From the NCBI RefSeq assembly GCF_028640845.1, contig NC_080546.1:34603520-34667519 (forward strand): a stretch of 64,000 bases of DNA, read 5' to 3'. Position 1 is the first letter of the stretch. Each line of letters begins with the position of its first letter. Position numbers and translations under genes: made by a program. The stretch is from Ahaetulla prasina. Taxonomy: Eukaryota > Chordata > Lepidosauria > Squamata > Colubridae. Below the pieces are notes generated by a model that did not search any database, was not told the DNA's origin, and saw only the letters and a list, made by a program, of their open reading frames with translations. Shown here one piece after another: positions 22,529 through 33,180 of the stretch.

Positions 22529-24021
22529 TGCTTCAAACGCTCTACCATCATCCCAGTGCCGAAGAAGCCCACCATCAAGGAACTGAATGACTACAGACCA
22601 GTTGCTCTAACATCTGTAGTCATGAAAACCTTTGAAAGGCTAGTGCTTTCCTACCTGAAAACCATCACGAATCCGCTTTTAGACCCCTTGCAATTTGCAT
22701 ACCGAGCAAATAGATCAACAGATGATGCTGTTAATATGGCTCTGCACTACATCCTACAACATCTTGAGTCTCCAAAGACCTATGCAAGGGTCCTCTTTGT
22801 AGACTTTAGTTCAGCATTCAATACCATCATTCCAGACATTCTTCTAACTAAGCTAAACCAGCTACAGGTACCGGAACAGACTTGTAAGTGGATCACAAGC
22901 TTCCTAACAAACAGGAAGCAGCAGGTGAAGCTAAGCAAGATCACATCAAATACCTGTACAATTAGCACAGGGGCCCCCAAGGCTGTGTGCTCTCCCACTT
23001 CTTCTCTCTGTATACCAATGACTGCATCTCCAATGATCCATTTGTTAAGCTACTGAAGTTCGCAGATGACACAACAGTGATTGGTCTCATTCGAGACAAT
23101 GACGAATCCGATATAGACGAGAGGTCGAACGACTAGCCTTGTGGTGCAACCAAAACAATCTGGAACTGAACACACTCAAAACCGTAGAAATGGTGGTAGA
23201 TTTTAGGAAAACCCTTCCATACTTCCACCTCTCACAATACTTGACAACACAGTATCAACAGTAGAAACCTTCAAATTTCTGGGTTCTATCATATCGCAAG
23301 ATCTCAAATGGACAGCTAACATCAAAACATCATTAAAAAGGACAACAAAGAATGTTCTTTCTGCGCCAACTCAGTAGCTCAAACTGCCCAAGGAGCTGCT
23401 GATCCAATTCTACAGAGGAATTATTGAGTCTGTCATTTGCACCTCTATAACTGTCTGGTTCGGTTCTGCAACCCAACAAGAAAACACAGACTTCAGAGGA
23501 TAATTAGAACTGCAGAAAAATAATTGCTACCAACTTGCCTTCCATTGAGGACCTGTATACTGCACGAATCAAGAAGAGAGCCGTGAAAATATTTGCAGAT
23601 CCTCGCATCCTGGACATAAACTGTTTCAACTCCTACCCTCAAACGACGCTATAGAGCACTGCACACCAGAACAACTAGACACAAGAACAGTTTTTTCCTG
23701 AAGGCCATCACTCTGCTAAACAAATAATTCCCTCAACACTGTCAGACTATTTACTGAATCTGCACTACTATTAATCGTTTCATAGTTCCCATCACCAATC
23801 TCTTTCCACTTATGACTGTATGACTATAACTTGTTGCTGGCAATCCTTATGATTTATATTGATATATTGATCATCAATTGTGTTGTAAATGTTGTACCTT
23901 GATGAACGTATCTTTTCTTTTATGTACACTGAGAGCATATGCACCAAGACAAATTCCTTGTGTGTCCAATCACACTTGGCCAATAAAATTCTATTCTATT
24001 CTATTCTATTCTATTCTATTC
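22529..24021 (+). mobile_element. L3/L2-type LINE, 5'-truncated, inserted in a SINE
   Basis: The first frame (22556-23056) carries reverse-transcriptase blocks: [38 protein letters not shown], then [16 protein letters not shown] (palm block containing the first catalytic Asp) and ISTGAPKA (the GAPQG-like block). A frameshift follows GAPKA. Next comes KFADDTTVIGLI (22x FADD catalytic motif, about 23055-23090) in another frame, followed by decayed thumb and C-terminal sequence. The 3' UTR ends CAAATTCCTTGTGTGTCCAA and TTGGCCAATAAAATT, then a TCTAT pentamer tail. Direct repeats TATATA flank it at 22523-22528 and 24022-24027. Related 3' ends lie at 45262, 46150 and 63795. Snake L3/CR1 elements with such pentamer tails are known; the exact clade (L2 or L3) is uncertain. 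Confidence 0.88.
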
Positions 24022-24022
24022 T
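23990..24022. repeat. (TTCTA)n LINE tail
   Basis: Six to seven pentamers following AATAAAA at the LINE 3' end. Confidence 0.9.
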
Positions 24023-24061
24023 ATATAAGTCTAAGTGCTATTGCTAAGTGCTATTGCTAAA
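24022..24061 (+). mobile_element. right part of the split SINE
   Basis: TATATAAGTCTAAGTGCTAT followed by a duplicated AAGTGCTATTGCTA tail completes the SINE begun at 22309. Confidence 0.85.
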
Positions 24062-24068
24062 GGTATCA

Positions 24069-24188
24069 TCACAGGATGTAAGCTTTTCCAAGTAAAGCTG
24101 CCTTCTGCAATTGACTGATGGTGAGTTTGTCAATGCTGATGGTGTTCAAATAGTGTTCCAGGTGTTTTGGGATTGCACTCAAAGCATC
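24069..24188 (-). mobile_element. LINE ORF C-terminal relic (clade uncertain, R4/R2-like)
   Basis: The minus strand reads DALSAIPKHLEHYLNTISID followed by KLTISQLQKAALLGKAYIL. The LGAIPK...LQKTALLGTARILR arrangement is a known C-terminal motif of some vertebrate non-LTR elements. The clade assignment is from memory and tentative. The adjoining TTG/ATC array lies at its 3' side. Confidence 0.5.
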
Positions 24189-24210
24189 TGTTGTTGTTGT
24201 TGTTGTTGTT

Positions 24211-24251
<41 letters not shown>
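24189..24251. repeat. (TTG)n(ATC)n compound microsatellite
   Basis: Seven TTG triplets, then about 13 ATC triplets, directly at the 3' side of the LINE relic. Confidence 0.95.
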
Positions 24252-25517
24252 TTTCTTTTGTCATAGTCATTCTATTTCTATTTGCAGGTCCTAGTGACCA
24301 CACAGATAGATTTTCTCCATGACAATTTACTCCTAACCTGGTCTTTCAGGTTTTAATGGTGCACCCAATCTATTATCCTTACTGCTAATTCTAATCTTCC
24401 CTTCCACTTTTCCCAGTATTTGCTGCTAATCTGCCTCTGGTTTGGTGGATCTCAATGCTCTTGAACACAAACAAAATACATTTCATGCATTGCAGCAGAT
24501 TTCTTCATAGGAAATATTTATTTCAGGACCATCAAAATGCTTAAGTTTTGGAACTACAGCTGGAATATAGTTTGTCCTTTGTCCATTGAACATAGTCAAA
24601 ACAGTCAAGATGGCAATCCACAGCAGTGGAATTAAAGTTCCTCCCATATTTAATGTAAAAAAAGGTAGGACTTTGATCCAGTCTGTACAGCTGCCATCCT
24701 GACTTTTTTAAAAAAAACAACACCATATCAGTAGATACCCTTTCTGTGCATTTCAGTGCTACAGTTGTGTATCTTGACTAGAGAGTAAGAATTATCATTT
24801 CTTCAAGTAATATAATAGTGTGATCTATCCCTTTTTCACCAACATCAAAGGCCAATAAAAACAAAAACGTGACATATTTGAAATTTAAAAATACTCACGC
24901 TTCCTGCTCATTCAGACAGAGATTTTGAGAAAGATAATGTGTTCACTTAGGAATATGGAGACATTTCTAATTACAATAAAAACTATATTAACAACAGCTT
25001 CTTCTTAAGAATTTTATGAACTTTTATATAGAAATATTTAAGATAAAACTAATAATAATTTGTCAGATGTGGTTCATATAAGACCCACTTTGCTTTGGTC
25101 TAAACTTAAAGATGTACAAATTTAGTTCATTTCTCAATCTAGAAGCTTAATCTCACAAATCCCACTACCCTGATGAAATTAAATATAAATTCAAACTACT
25201 AAAACTCAAATACATTTTTATATAGGCAATATATACATCTGTAGAACTTCAATACTATATAGTCCCACACCTATTTCCTTGATGTGATATAAATAAGTAC
25301 ATCCAAATATTTGCCTTTTGATGAAGGTACAATTTGAGAGTGTATTCCTCATATGACATATTGCACATGTAAGTGATGTGTAATCTTTGCATGATTACAC
25401 ATCACTACATGTATATTTAACATTTACCAACTGATTTTTAGAAACATTCCTTCATGCTAGGGCTTGCATATATGGGTATTTAGGCAATAAAAAATTGTTT
25501 TTGAAACACTGGAGATT
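24252..25517. other. non-coding DNA, nothing recognised
   Basis: AT-rich. A short perfect inverted repeat, TAAGTGATGTGTAATC with GATTACACATCACTACA, sits at about 25371-25411. Confidence 0.4.
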
Positions 25518-25525
25518 GTATAAAT

Positions 25526-25695
25526 CAGGGCCACGGTCTATTCGTAACCGGGCTGCGCAAGTGGCAGGCCGACATGCACACACGCACACAGCTCAATTTG
25601 CACAAATTGAGCTGCTCGCACAAGTGTGCGTGCACCAGCCTGCCACTCATGCACCCTGGTTCCCCACTCCCCCCACCTGGCAGGTCACCACGCTG
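25526..25695. mobile_element. 170-bp hAT-like MITE
   Basis: An exact 8-bp duplication GTATAAAT (25518-25525 and 25696-25703) flanks a segment beginning CAGGGCCACGG and ending TCACCACGCTG. The terminal inverted match is weak beyond CAG/CTG. The interior contains the palindrome CTCAATTTGCACAAATTGAG near 25592 and is CpG-rich. Confidence 0.65.
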
Positions 25696-25703
25696 GTATA
25701 AAT

Positions 25704-26384
25704 GGTTAAAAAGATTTTGCTGTGAATGGCAAAATGGTATAAATAGAGCTCCAATGTGTAATTATATATTATGTTTACTGAAATGTATGATTTCTTGGCT
25801 AAAATGGATAGCAATAAAATTAATATTATATATTGAAAACCAATCAAAACAACTATTTTAATTTAAGACAAAATAATATATTATAACTGTACTTTTTAAA
25901 GACAAAACAATAGCAGTGATAAACACAACACTAAAGAAAAATATTACACAATCTTTTGCTGTCATATAAATATTGTCAAAAATGGAATCAAAATTAATAA
26001 TGAATAATGGAAGCAGCCCAAGGTGTTTGAGAAAGGGGATTGATAGCTTGAGGAAATACTTTATCCAATGGTAACCATGCAACATTACCAAAATACAATA
26101 TCCTTTTCTCTGATTGGCTTAAAATGTTGTGTGTGTGTGTGTGGTTTTGTTTTGTTGTGGGAGAAGAACCACATTTGGTCTTCAAAGGGTGGAGAGAGAC
26201 CAAGATATAATCTAAATGTGAATTAATTAAAATAGAGTTTTTACTCTTAGCATTTATCCTGCACAGCTGCAAGCCCTGCTTTTTCTTTTTTTCTTTTTTT
26301 GCATTTAGTTCTTACAGCAAAGTTCTCAATACAGTGAAGGATTTGTTTATTAAAGGAGCTTGGCATATTAAAGGAGATTGGCAT
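25704..26384. other. non-coding DNA, nothing recognised
   Basis: AT-rich. A short TG run lies at 26131-26146. Confidence 0.4.
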
Positions 26385-26520
26385 TTACTTGGCATTTACT
26401 AGGAGAGGCAGTTACTGGCCCAAGGTCATCTAGCTGGTTCTGTGTCTAAGGAAAGATACTAGAATCTGGATCTTTCTGTTTCTCACCCAGCAACCTTAAC
26501 TACTGCTCCACCTTGGTTCT
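26385..26520 (-). mobile_element. tRNA-derived SINE fragment (second family)
   Basis: Minus strand: GAGCAGTAGTTAAGGTTGCTGG at the tRNA-like head, then a B-box-like part and GACCTTGGGCCAGTAACTGC. The layout matches the squamate SINE with head GTCTAGTGGTTAAGGC and a GGTGACCTTGGGCCAGTC body. Only the left half is present. Confidence 0.65.

Positions 26521-27601
<1,081 letters not shown>

Positions 27602-27679
<78 letters not shown>
27602..27679. repeat. (TA)n microsatellite, right of the PLE
   Basis: About 38 TA dinucleotides immediately after the PLE end AAAACAAA. Confidence 0.97.
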
Positions 27680-27683
<4 letters not shown>

Positions 27684-27737
27684 AATGATAAAATAAAATG
27701 ATATACTATTAAATTAAATGATAAATTAAATTAAATT

Positions 27738-28158
27738 AAACCCTATGCCTCCCACCGACCCGTACGCTCCCACAGAGAGGGTCTTCTCAGGGTTCCCTCC
27801 GCCAAACAGTGTCGGCAGGCGGCCCCCAGGAGTAGGGCCTTCTCTGTCGGAGCTCCGACGCTCTGGAATGAACTTCCCCCTGGCTTACGCCAAGTGCCTG
27901 ATCTTCGGACCTTTCGCCGTGAACTAAAAACATATTTATTTATTCAAGCGGGACTGGCATAATAGTTTTTACTATTTTAAATTGGGTTTTATTGTCTTAA
28001 GGTTTTAAATTTTTAAATTTTAATGTTGGCCTTTTTTGCAATTTGTTTCGTTTTAAATTCTGGTTTTAATTGTATATATATTGAGTTTTGTCCTGAGTCC
28101 TTCGGGAGAAGGGCGGTATAAAAATTTAATAAATAAATAAATAAATAAAAATAAAATA
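27738..28158 (+). mobile_element. CR1/L2-type LINE 3' end with AATA tail
   Basis: The + strand reads AFSVGAPTLWNELPPGLR-like and FRRELKTYLF-like sequence in broken frames (CTCTGGAATGAACTTCCCCC, GACCTTTCGCCGTGAACTAAA), typical of the last ORF2 residues. The 3' UTR ends GAGTCCTTCGGGAGAAGGGC and GGTATAAAAATTTAATAAAT, then an AAATA tail to about 28158. The same 3' end, inverted, occurs at 61973-62005. Confidence 0.75.
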
Positions 28159-28730
28159 ATTCCACTTTCAGCAGATATAGCAGCTTTCCCACAGCCTCCG
28201 ATTGTTTGGGACTATTATTTCTCATATGTTGGGTTTCTGGTCCATAAAACATGATGACCTCTTTTGGAATTCAGAGGAAATTTCGAACTGTCTTATAGCT
28301 GCCATCATAGTCATCATCATATTTACCTCAAGTCAAACTGTTTATCAGGACTCCAAGTAACACGCCAAATGGAAAAAAAAATCCGAGGCTTGAGTTTCCT
28401 CAAAGTTACATTTTATTAGAGATGTCATATAGGCACATCTGGGAAAACCCGAATCTGAAAGTTTCAAGCTTAGTTTGTCTGGTGTGTGAGAAATTTGCAT
28501 AATATACTTTTTATTTAAAAATTCATTTTAATAACTAGTTGACCAAGAAGATATTGGTTCTAGGAAATGAAGCCTCTTTTGATTTCTTCTACCTTGTTAT
28601 TGGGAGTATAGAAGCAAATAAATGTTGAGATTTGATACAGCTCAGGAAAGGCTGCTCTGGAAAGAAAAATCCAGAATAAGTTAATTCCACAAACTAGACA
28701 TCATTGTACTTTTTTGTATGTATGCAGTAT
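28159..28730. other. non-coding DNA, nothing recognised
   Basis: No gene or repeat recognised. Confidence 0.4.
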
Positions 28731-28789
28731 GTATGAACCAGTGGTGGGTTTCAAACATTTTTACTACCGGTTCTGTAGGTATGGCTTAT

Positions 28790-28935
28790 TTGGTAGGCGT
28801 GGCTTGGTGGTCATGTGACTGGATGGGGTGGCTTGACAGTCATGTGACTAGGTGGGAGTGGCTTGGCAGTCAAGTGTCTGGGTGGGGGTAGCTTGGCATC
28901 ATGTGACTGGGTGGGGGTGGCTAGGTGGTCACGAT
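28790..28935 (+). repeat. degenerate 34-36 bp tandem repeat (GGCTTGGYGGTCATGTGACTGG)
   Basis: About four copies of a unit containing GTGGCTTGG, CAGTCATGTGACT and GGGTGGGGG lie near the left end of the large hAT element. CATGTGAC E-box-like motifs recur in the copies. Confidence 0.8.
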
Positions 28936-29212
28936 CCTAGTTCCCCTTATGAGAATTTCCCCCTCCAGACCTTTTGCAATCCCCCAAAGGGAAAAGGAAA
29001 TCAGATTCCATACAGCTCTGAATCCTTAAGGCAAACCAAATACAAGTGGTTCTCGCTTAATGGCCGGTTGCTTAGCAAGTGTTCTAATTTACAACTGACC
29101 TCCCTACTTGACCTATTTTTGAGTTTTGACAGCCATGCATACATCTACACACACACACATTTATGACCAGTTACAATATCCCACACAGTCATGTGACTGA
29201 GGTTTTTCTATG

Positions 29213-29515
29213 TTTTTTGCCAAAAAAGCCAACACAGTTCTAGGCTGCATAAACAGAGGGATACAATCAAGATCACATGAAGTGTTAATACCACTTTATA
29301 ATGCCTTGGTAAGGCCACACTTGGAATATTGCATTCAGTTTTGGTCATCACGATGTAAAAAAGATGTGGAGACTCTAGAAAGAGCGCAGAGAAGAGCAAC
29401 AAAGATGATTAGGGGACTGCAGGCTAAAATATATGAAGAATGGTTGCAGGAACTGGGTATGTCTAGTTTAATGACAAGAAGGTCTAGGGGAGACATGACA
29501 GCAGTGTTCCAATCT
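29213..29515 (+). mobile_element. CR1 LINE fragment inside the hAT element
   Basis: The + strand keeps an uninterrupted CR1 ORF2 C-terminal frame: KANTVLGCINRGIQSRSHEV, IPLYNALVRPHLEYCIQFWS, ETLERAQRRATKMIRGL, LGMSSLMTRRSRGDMTAVF. It ends abruptly at QSLS, after which the frame leaves CR1 homology. It lacks both the 5' part and the 3' UTR. It is less damaged than the CR1 at 20205-20800 in the same region of the protein. Confidence 0.9.
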
Positions 29516-30685
29516 CTTTCTCATCGCTCTCTTTCTCTCCCCCTCTCTTTCTCTCATGTGCGTTGGTGCGTGTTTGTGTGTGGGTGCGTGCAAGCAAACT
29601 AATAAAGGACAAAGCCTTTCACTTCTCCAGCAAAGGAAGGGGTTTGAGACCTGAGCACCAACATCGCAACTGCCCCTTCCTCTTTCCCCCCCTCTTGTTC
29701 TAGTCTCGCTCTCTTCTTCTTGCCCCCTCACCCATGAGCTTGCCATTCCCCTTGTGGCACCTGCAGGGCTGGAGACTTTCCCCTCTTCTCTTTCCTGAGG
29801 CGTGGGCTTTAACAGAAGGGAAGCAAAAGTGACTAAACGGCGCACGTTCTCCCAGAACAGCAGTTGCTTGGATTGCCCTGACAGATTGCCTTTTTTTGTC
29901 CCCTCGCCTCGATTTTTTAACTTACCACTTTAGAGGCAGTGTATACAGGAAAGCCCAGGAGGTATGTGCACATGGGGTGTCCTGCCCCCTCCCCTCTGCT
30001 TTTTTTTTTGCTGCCCTTCTTTTTGCTCGGGAGCGAAGGGAAATAAAGAAGCCAGCTCACCTGCCTCCGCTGCCTTTTTTTGGCTCCCCTTGTCTTGCTT
30101 TCTCATTTAGGGAGATGCTGCAGTCTCAAAGATCGGGAGGCCCGTGCAGCATGAGAAAGGGTGGTGAAACTTGCAAGAGCGAAGATGGAAGAGCAAAGCA
30201 AGTGATGCTTTGGGCTGTTAACTGGCCTCTTTATGCCTCTCGCTCCTGAAGCAGCCAGGTAGCAAAACATGAGGCTGTTTCTGCCCTCTTCCAGAGCTGC
30301 TGCTGCCATGCCAGAGAGCGGGGTGGTGGTGGTTGGGAGGCTAGGCACTCCCACATCGTGACTGGGTGGGTGAGGTCAGGTTGTCTGGCAGAAGGCAATC
30401 ATTCCTTCACGTGCGTCCTTCAGGGGACTGGCCAGGAATGCCTGGTGGGCTTGGGCTAGATGGACCGGCTCGCACAACAGGGATCACCGCTGGGAGGGGG
30501 GATGCTGTCGGGCCTGGATACGGCAGGCTGCCCTTGCCCGGGCGGCTCCAAAATTAAATGAGGAAATCAGCATACTGCAGGAGGGAGACCCACTCTGGAC
30601 TTGCCTGTTTGGCTGAAGGGCTGCTTCGGGGGCAACATGGCATGGCTTGGCCTCCTTTCAGGCCCAGCTCTAGGCTGCTCCAGAG

Positions 30686-30756
30686 AGTTTACTCGTGAGC
30701 ACCATTGGCCTTTTTCCCTGTCTCTCCTGACCAATGGTGCTCATGAGTAAACTGCA
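30686..30756. repeat. inverted repeat with 23-bp arms
   Basis: AGTTTACTCGTGAGCACCAT at 30688 is inverted as ATGGTGCTCATGAGTAAACT at 30734, separated by about 25 bp of pyrimidine-rich spacer. The arms differ at one position. It could form a hairpin in the GC-rich cargo of the hAT element. Confidence 0.85.
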
Positions 30757-31582
30757 GCTAAGATCTCCCATGTACTTCCCTCGCAGGCCAAGCCAGCTTC
30801 AGGAAACACACGGGAAGGGCTTTGGTTCTATGATCTCTTGTGTGCTTCCCTCCTTCCCCGCCCGCATCGGTTCACCCAGCGCTGGTATCACCCCACTGCC
30901 AGATCTCCCTCCCCCAACTACCCATCAGCCTGTGTTGTTGGAAAGGCGATGCTTGTGGCAGATGGGAGGTGGCAGCTGTGGCTGACTTCGAATTGAAATG
31001 CAAAGAAATGTGCAGCAAGCAACTGCCTTTTCCTCTCCAACTTCTGTTAGCAGAGAGAATAGAAGTGGCAGAGGTAGCAGTGGCAGTGCAGTGGCAGTGC
31101 ATTTCACTGCTGGCATGGTTACTCGGCCTCCCTTTGCCTGTCTCTCCTTTAGCGGCCCTGGCCCTAGCCCCGCTTCCTCCCCCACAACTGCCTGTTTACC
31201 TTCCGCGGCGACTGGTCCAGAATCCAGAAGGCAAGCTAACTGGAGTTTTCGGTGGTCCCCAGCCAGCCGCCACTACTGGAAAGCATCTGGCAAAGAAGCC
31301 AGGCCACCGAAAAGTACTTGGAGGAAAAGCTGCTGCCATCGTCACCATGTTCTTTGCACATACACCAATACCCACTGGACTTGCAAGGCAATGGGATGTG
31401 CGTGCATGAAGAATATGGTGGCAATGAACATGGTGGCCGGGGCGAGTGATCGGTGACCAGGAAATTGGTTCAGGGGAATGGCCAGCTGGCCATCGCTACC
31501 GGTTCTTCAACCTTGGCCAAATTTCCACCAACAGTTCACACGAACCGGTGCAAACCTGTAGCAACCCACCACTGGTATGAAC

Positions 31583-33127
31583 TGAAAAAGCATAGTTGAA
31601 AGTCATATGAAACAGTTATATAGACTGAAACTAAGTATGTTTCCTACTGCTTTATCCATGTATCCTCTTTCTCCATAATTCTTGCCTTTAGTAGACAATC
31701 CCATCAAGTATGAGATTGTTTTTCAAAAAAAAATTCAAAAAATGATATTTAATATCAATAAAAAATTGAATATGAATATTGTGATAAATTTAAGAATATT
31801 TATTTTCTCTAAGTCATTTATTCACAATTCTCCTTTAAAATTTCCTCTTTTTTCAGGATTACAACTGCTTGAAAAAGGTTACAACTGCTAACTTTTTCCT
31901 TTAACTTTTTAAAGAATATGGATGAATGGTGTTAAAGTAGATAGTATGGAATTAAAGACTATCAGTAGAGTTGCAGATATTTAGTTTTGAAATTTATGCT
32001 ATTATATCTGCCTCCTCCTAAAATGTACCTTCAGGCATTTGGATTACAGCTAGCAGTCCTGTTGATTAATGACATTACCTAAGTCTTACTATTTCCAATC
32101 ACAAAGCATGAAATAAAGAAATTATTTCGACATTGCTTATGATTTGAATGGAACTTTAATTAAATTTCCAATAACCAACACTCATGTAACATTTCCTTTT
32201 TAATACTTCAACTTTTAATTAAATCATTGGCAACTTTTCTTTATTTGAACTGGCATTTTGGTCTGGCTGAAACTGACTGCAGGCCCTAAAATACTTTTTA
32301 AATGTCTATGCCTTTTTTTGTGTCAGTGCACTCGGTGCAAGCCCAAAACGGTAAATAACTTGCAAGTATCATTTTGACTGACTTGCCTTTGAAAGACATG
32401 CAGTCTACCGAAGCAGCTCTGCAGATGCAACATTTTGAACTGCAACACTAAATCACTCCCGAGGTTAGTGTGCTAATGTCGAAAATGATTATAAACACCT
32501 CAGTTCCTCATATTAATGAGTTATAGTCAATGGGAAAGGACAAAAATCTATAACTTTTCCACAAACTTAGTTAAACGTCAAGGTTTTTAAAGGCCTAGTT
32601 AGCAAGTATATTAGATGAGATATGTCAGTTTCCCAATTTACGACTCTGACTTGTCTCTTGTGATTCCTTATAGCCTCTAGCCATTCTCCTCTTACCTGAG
32701 GCATTCTCTAGCAAAAACCTGATGCTTCCAGTCATTCTGCATTCTTGTGTTCCTTCAAAAATAATTGGACAGGCAGCTCTCCATAAACAATCATCATTAG
32801 CTATAGAAGGTACACAGATAAGGACACCACAAATAACTTGCCAGAGAATATATTCAGCTAAATAATAATAATTTGGCCAGCAAGTTGAAAAAAAATGTGA
32901 TTGACAGAGATTTAATGCACTTAACACTTTTCTAGGAGGCTGTTAGAATTCTAGTTGTTCCTTGATGCTCAGAAAGTCCTGCTCCCTGGAAAGTGACACT
33001 GACATTGACCATTGAGATGGCTGCTGTTCAATAAAATGTTCACTCTCCAGACTGTATGATTAAAGTCATTATGGGAACTGTCAGCAGGGAGGAAAAATGG
33101 AAAATGTCATGAAAAATCAACTGGCAG
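31583..33127. other. non-coding DNA, few recognisable repeats
   Basis: No gene recognised. The interval 32270-32530 is balanced in composition and free of recognisable repeats, a candidate for constrained non-coding sequence. Confidence 0.4.
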
Positions 33128-33128
33128 G

Positions 33129-33178
<50 letters not shown>
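33128..33178. repeat. (TA)n(TG)n microsatellite
   Basis: A short TA run, then about 20 TG dinucleotides, ending TACGCACGTACTC. Confidence 0.95.

Positions 33179-33180
<2 letters not shown>

Larger units (their letters stand above)
28739..31574. mobile_element. 2836-bp non-autonomous hAT-type element (family GGTGGGTTTCAAA)
   Basis: The left end CAGTGGTGGGTTTCAAA and right end GCAACCCACCACTG are inverted. The target duplication is an exact 8 bp, GTATGAAC, at 28731-28738 and 31575-31582, so the boundaries are firm. Inside, from left to right: a degenerate 34-36 bp tandem repeat (28790-28935), a fragment of another MITE-like repeat (29045-29210), a CR1 fragment (29213-29515), and about 2 kb of GC-richer sequence with a 23-bp-arm hairpin at 30686-30756. 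The right subterminal part GCTACCGGTTCTTC and CGAACCGGTGCAAACC matches the short relatives at 7957, 36925, 41994 and 53909. No hAT transposase (dimerisation domain or DDE motif) is recognisable, so the element would depend on a transposase in trans. Confidence 0.85.

Noticed and set aside
29468..29845. 125-codon minus-strand frame in the large hAT element
   Set aside because: Basic, low-complexity composition over a CT-rich tract, with no recognisable domain.
30840..31409. 189-codon frame in the GC-rich hAT cargo
   Set aside because: Alternative frames of similar length overlap it on both strands. Ala/Pro/Leu-rich composition fits GC content. It could still be captured sequence, but there is no domain evidence.
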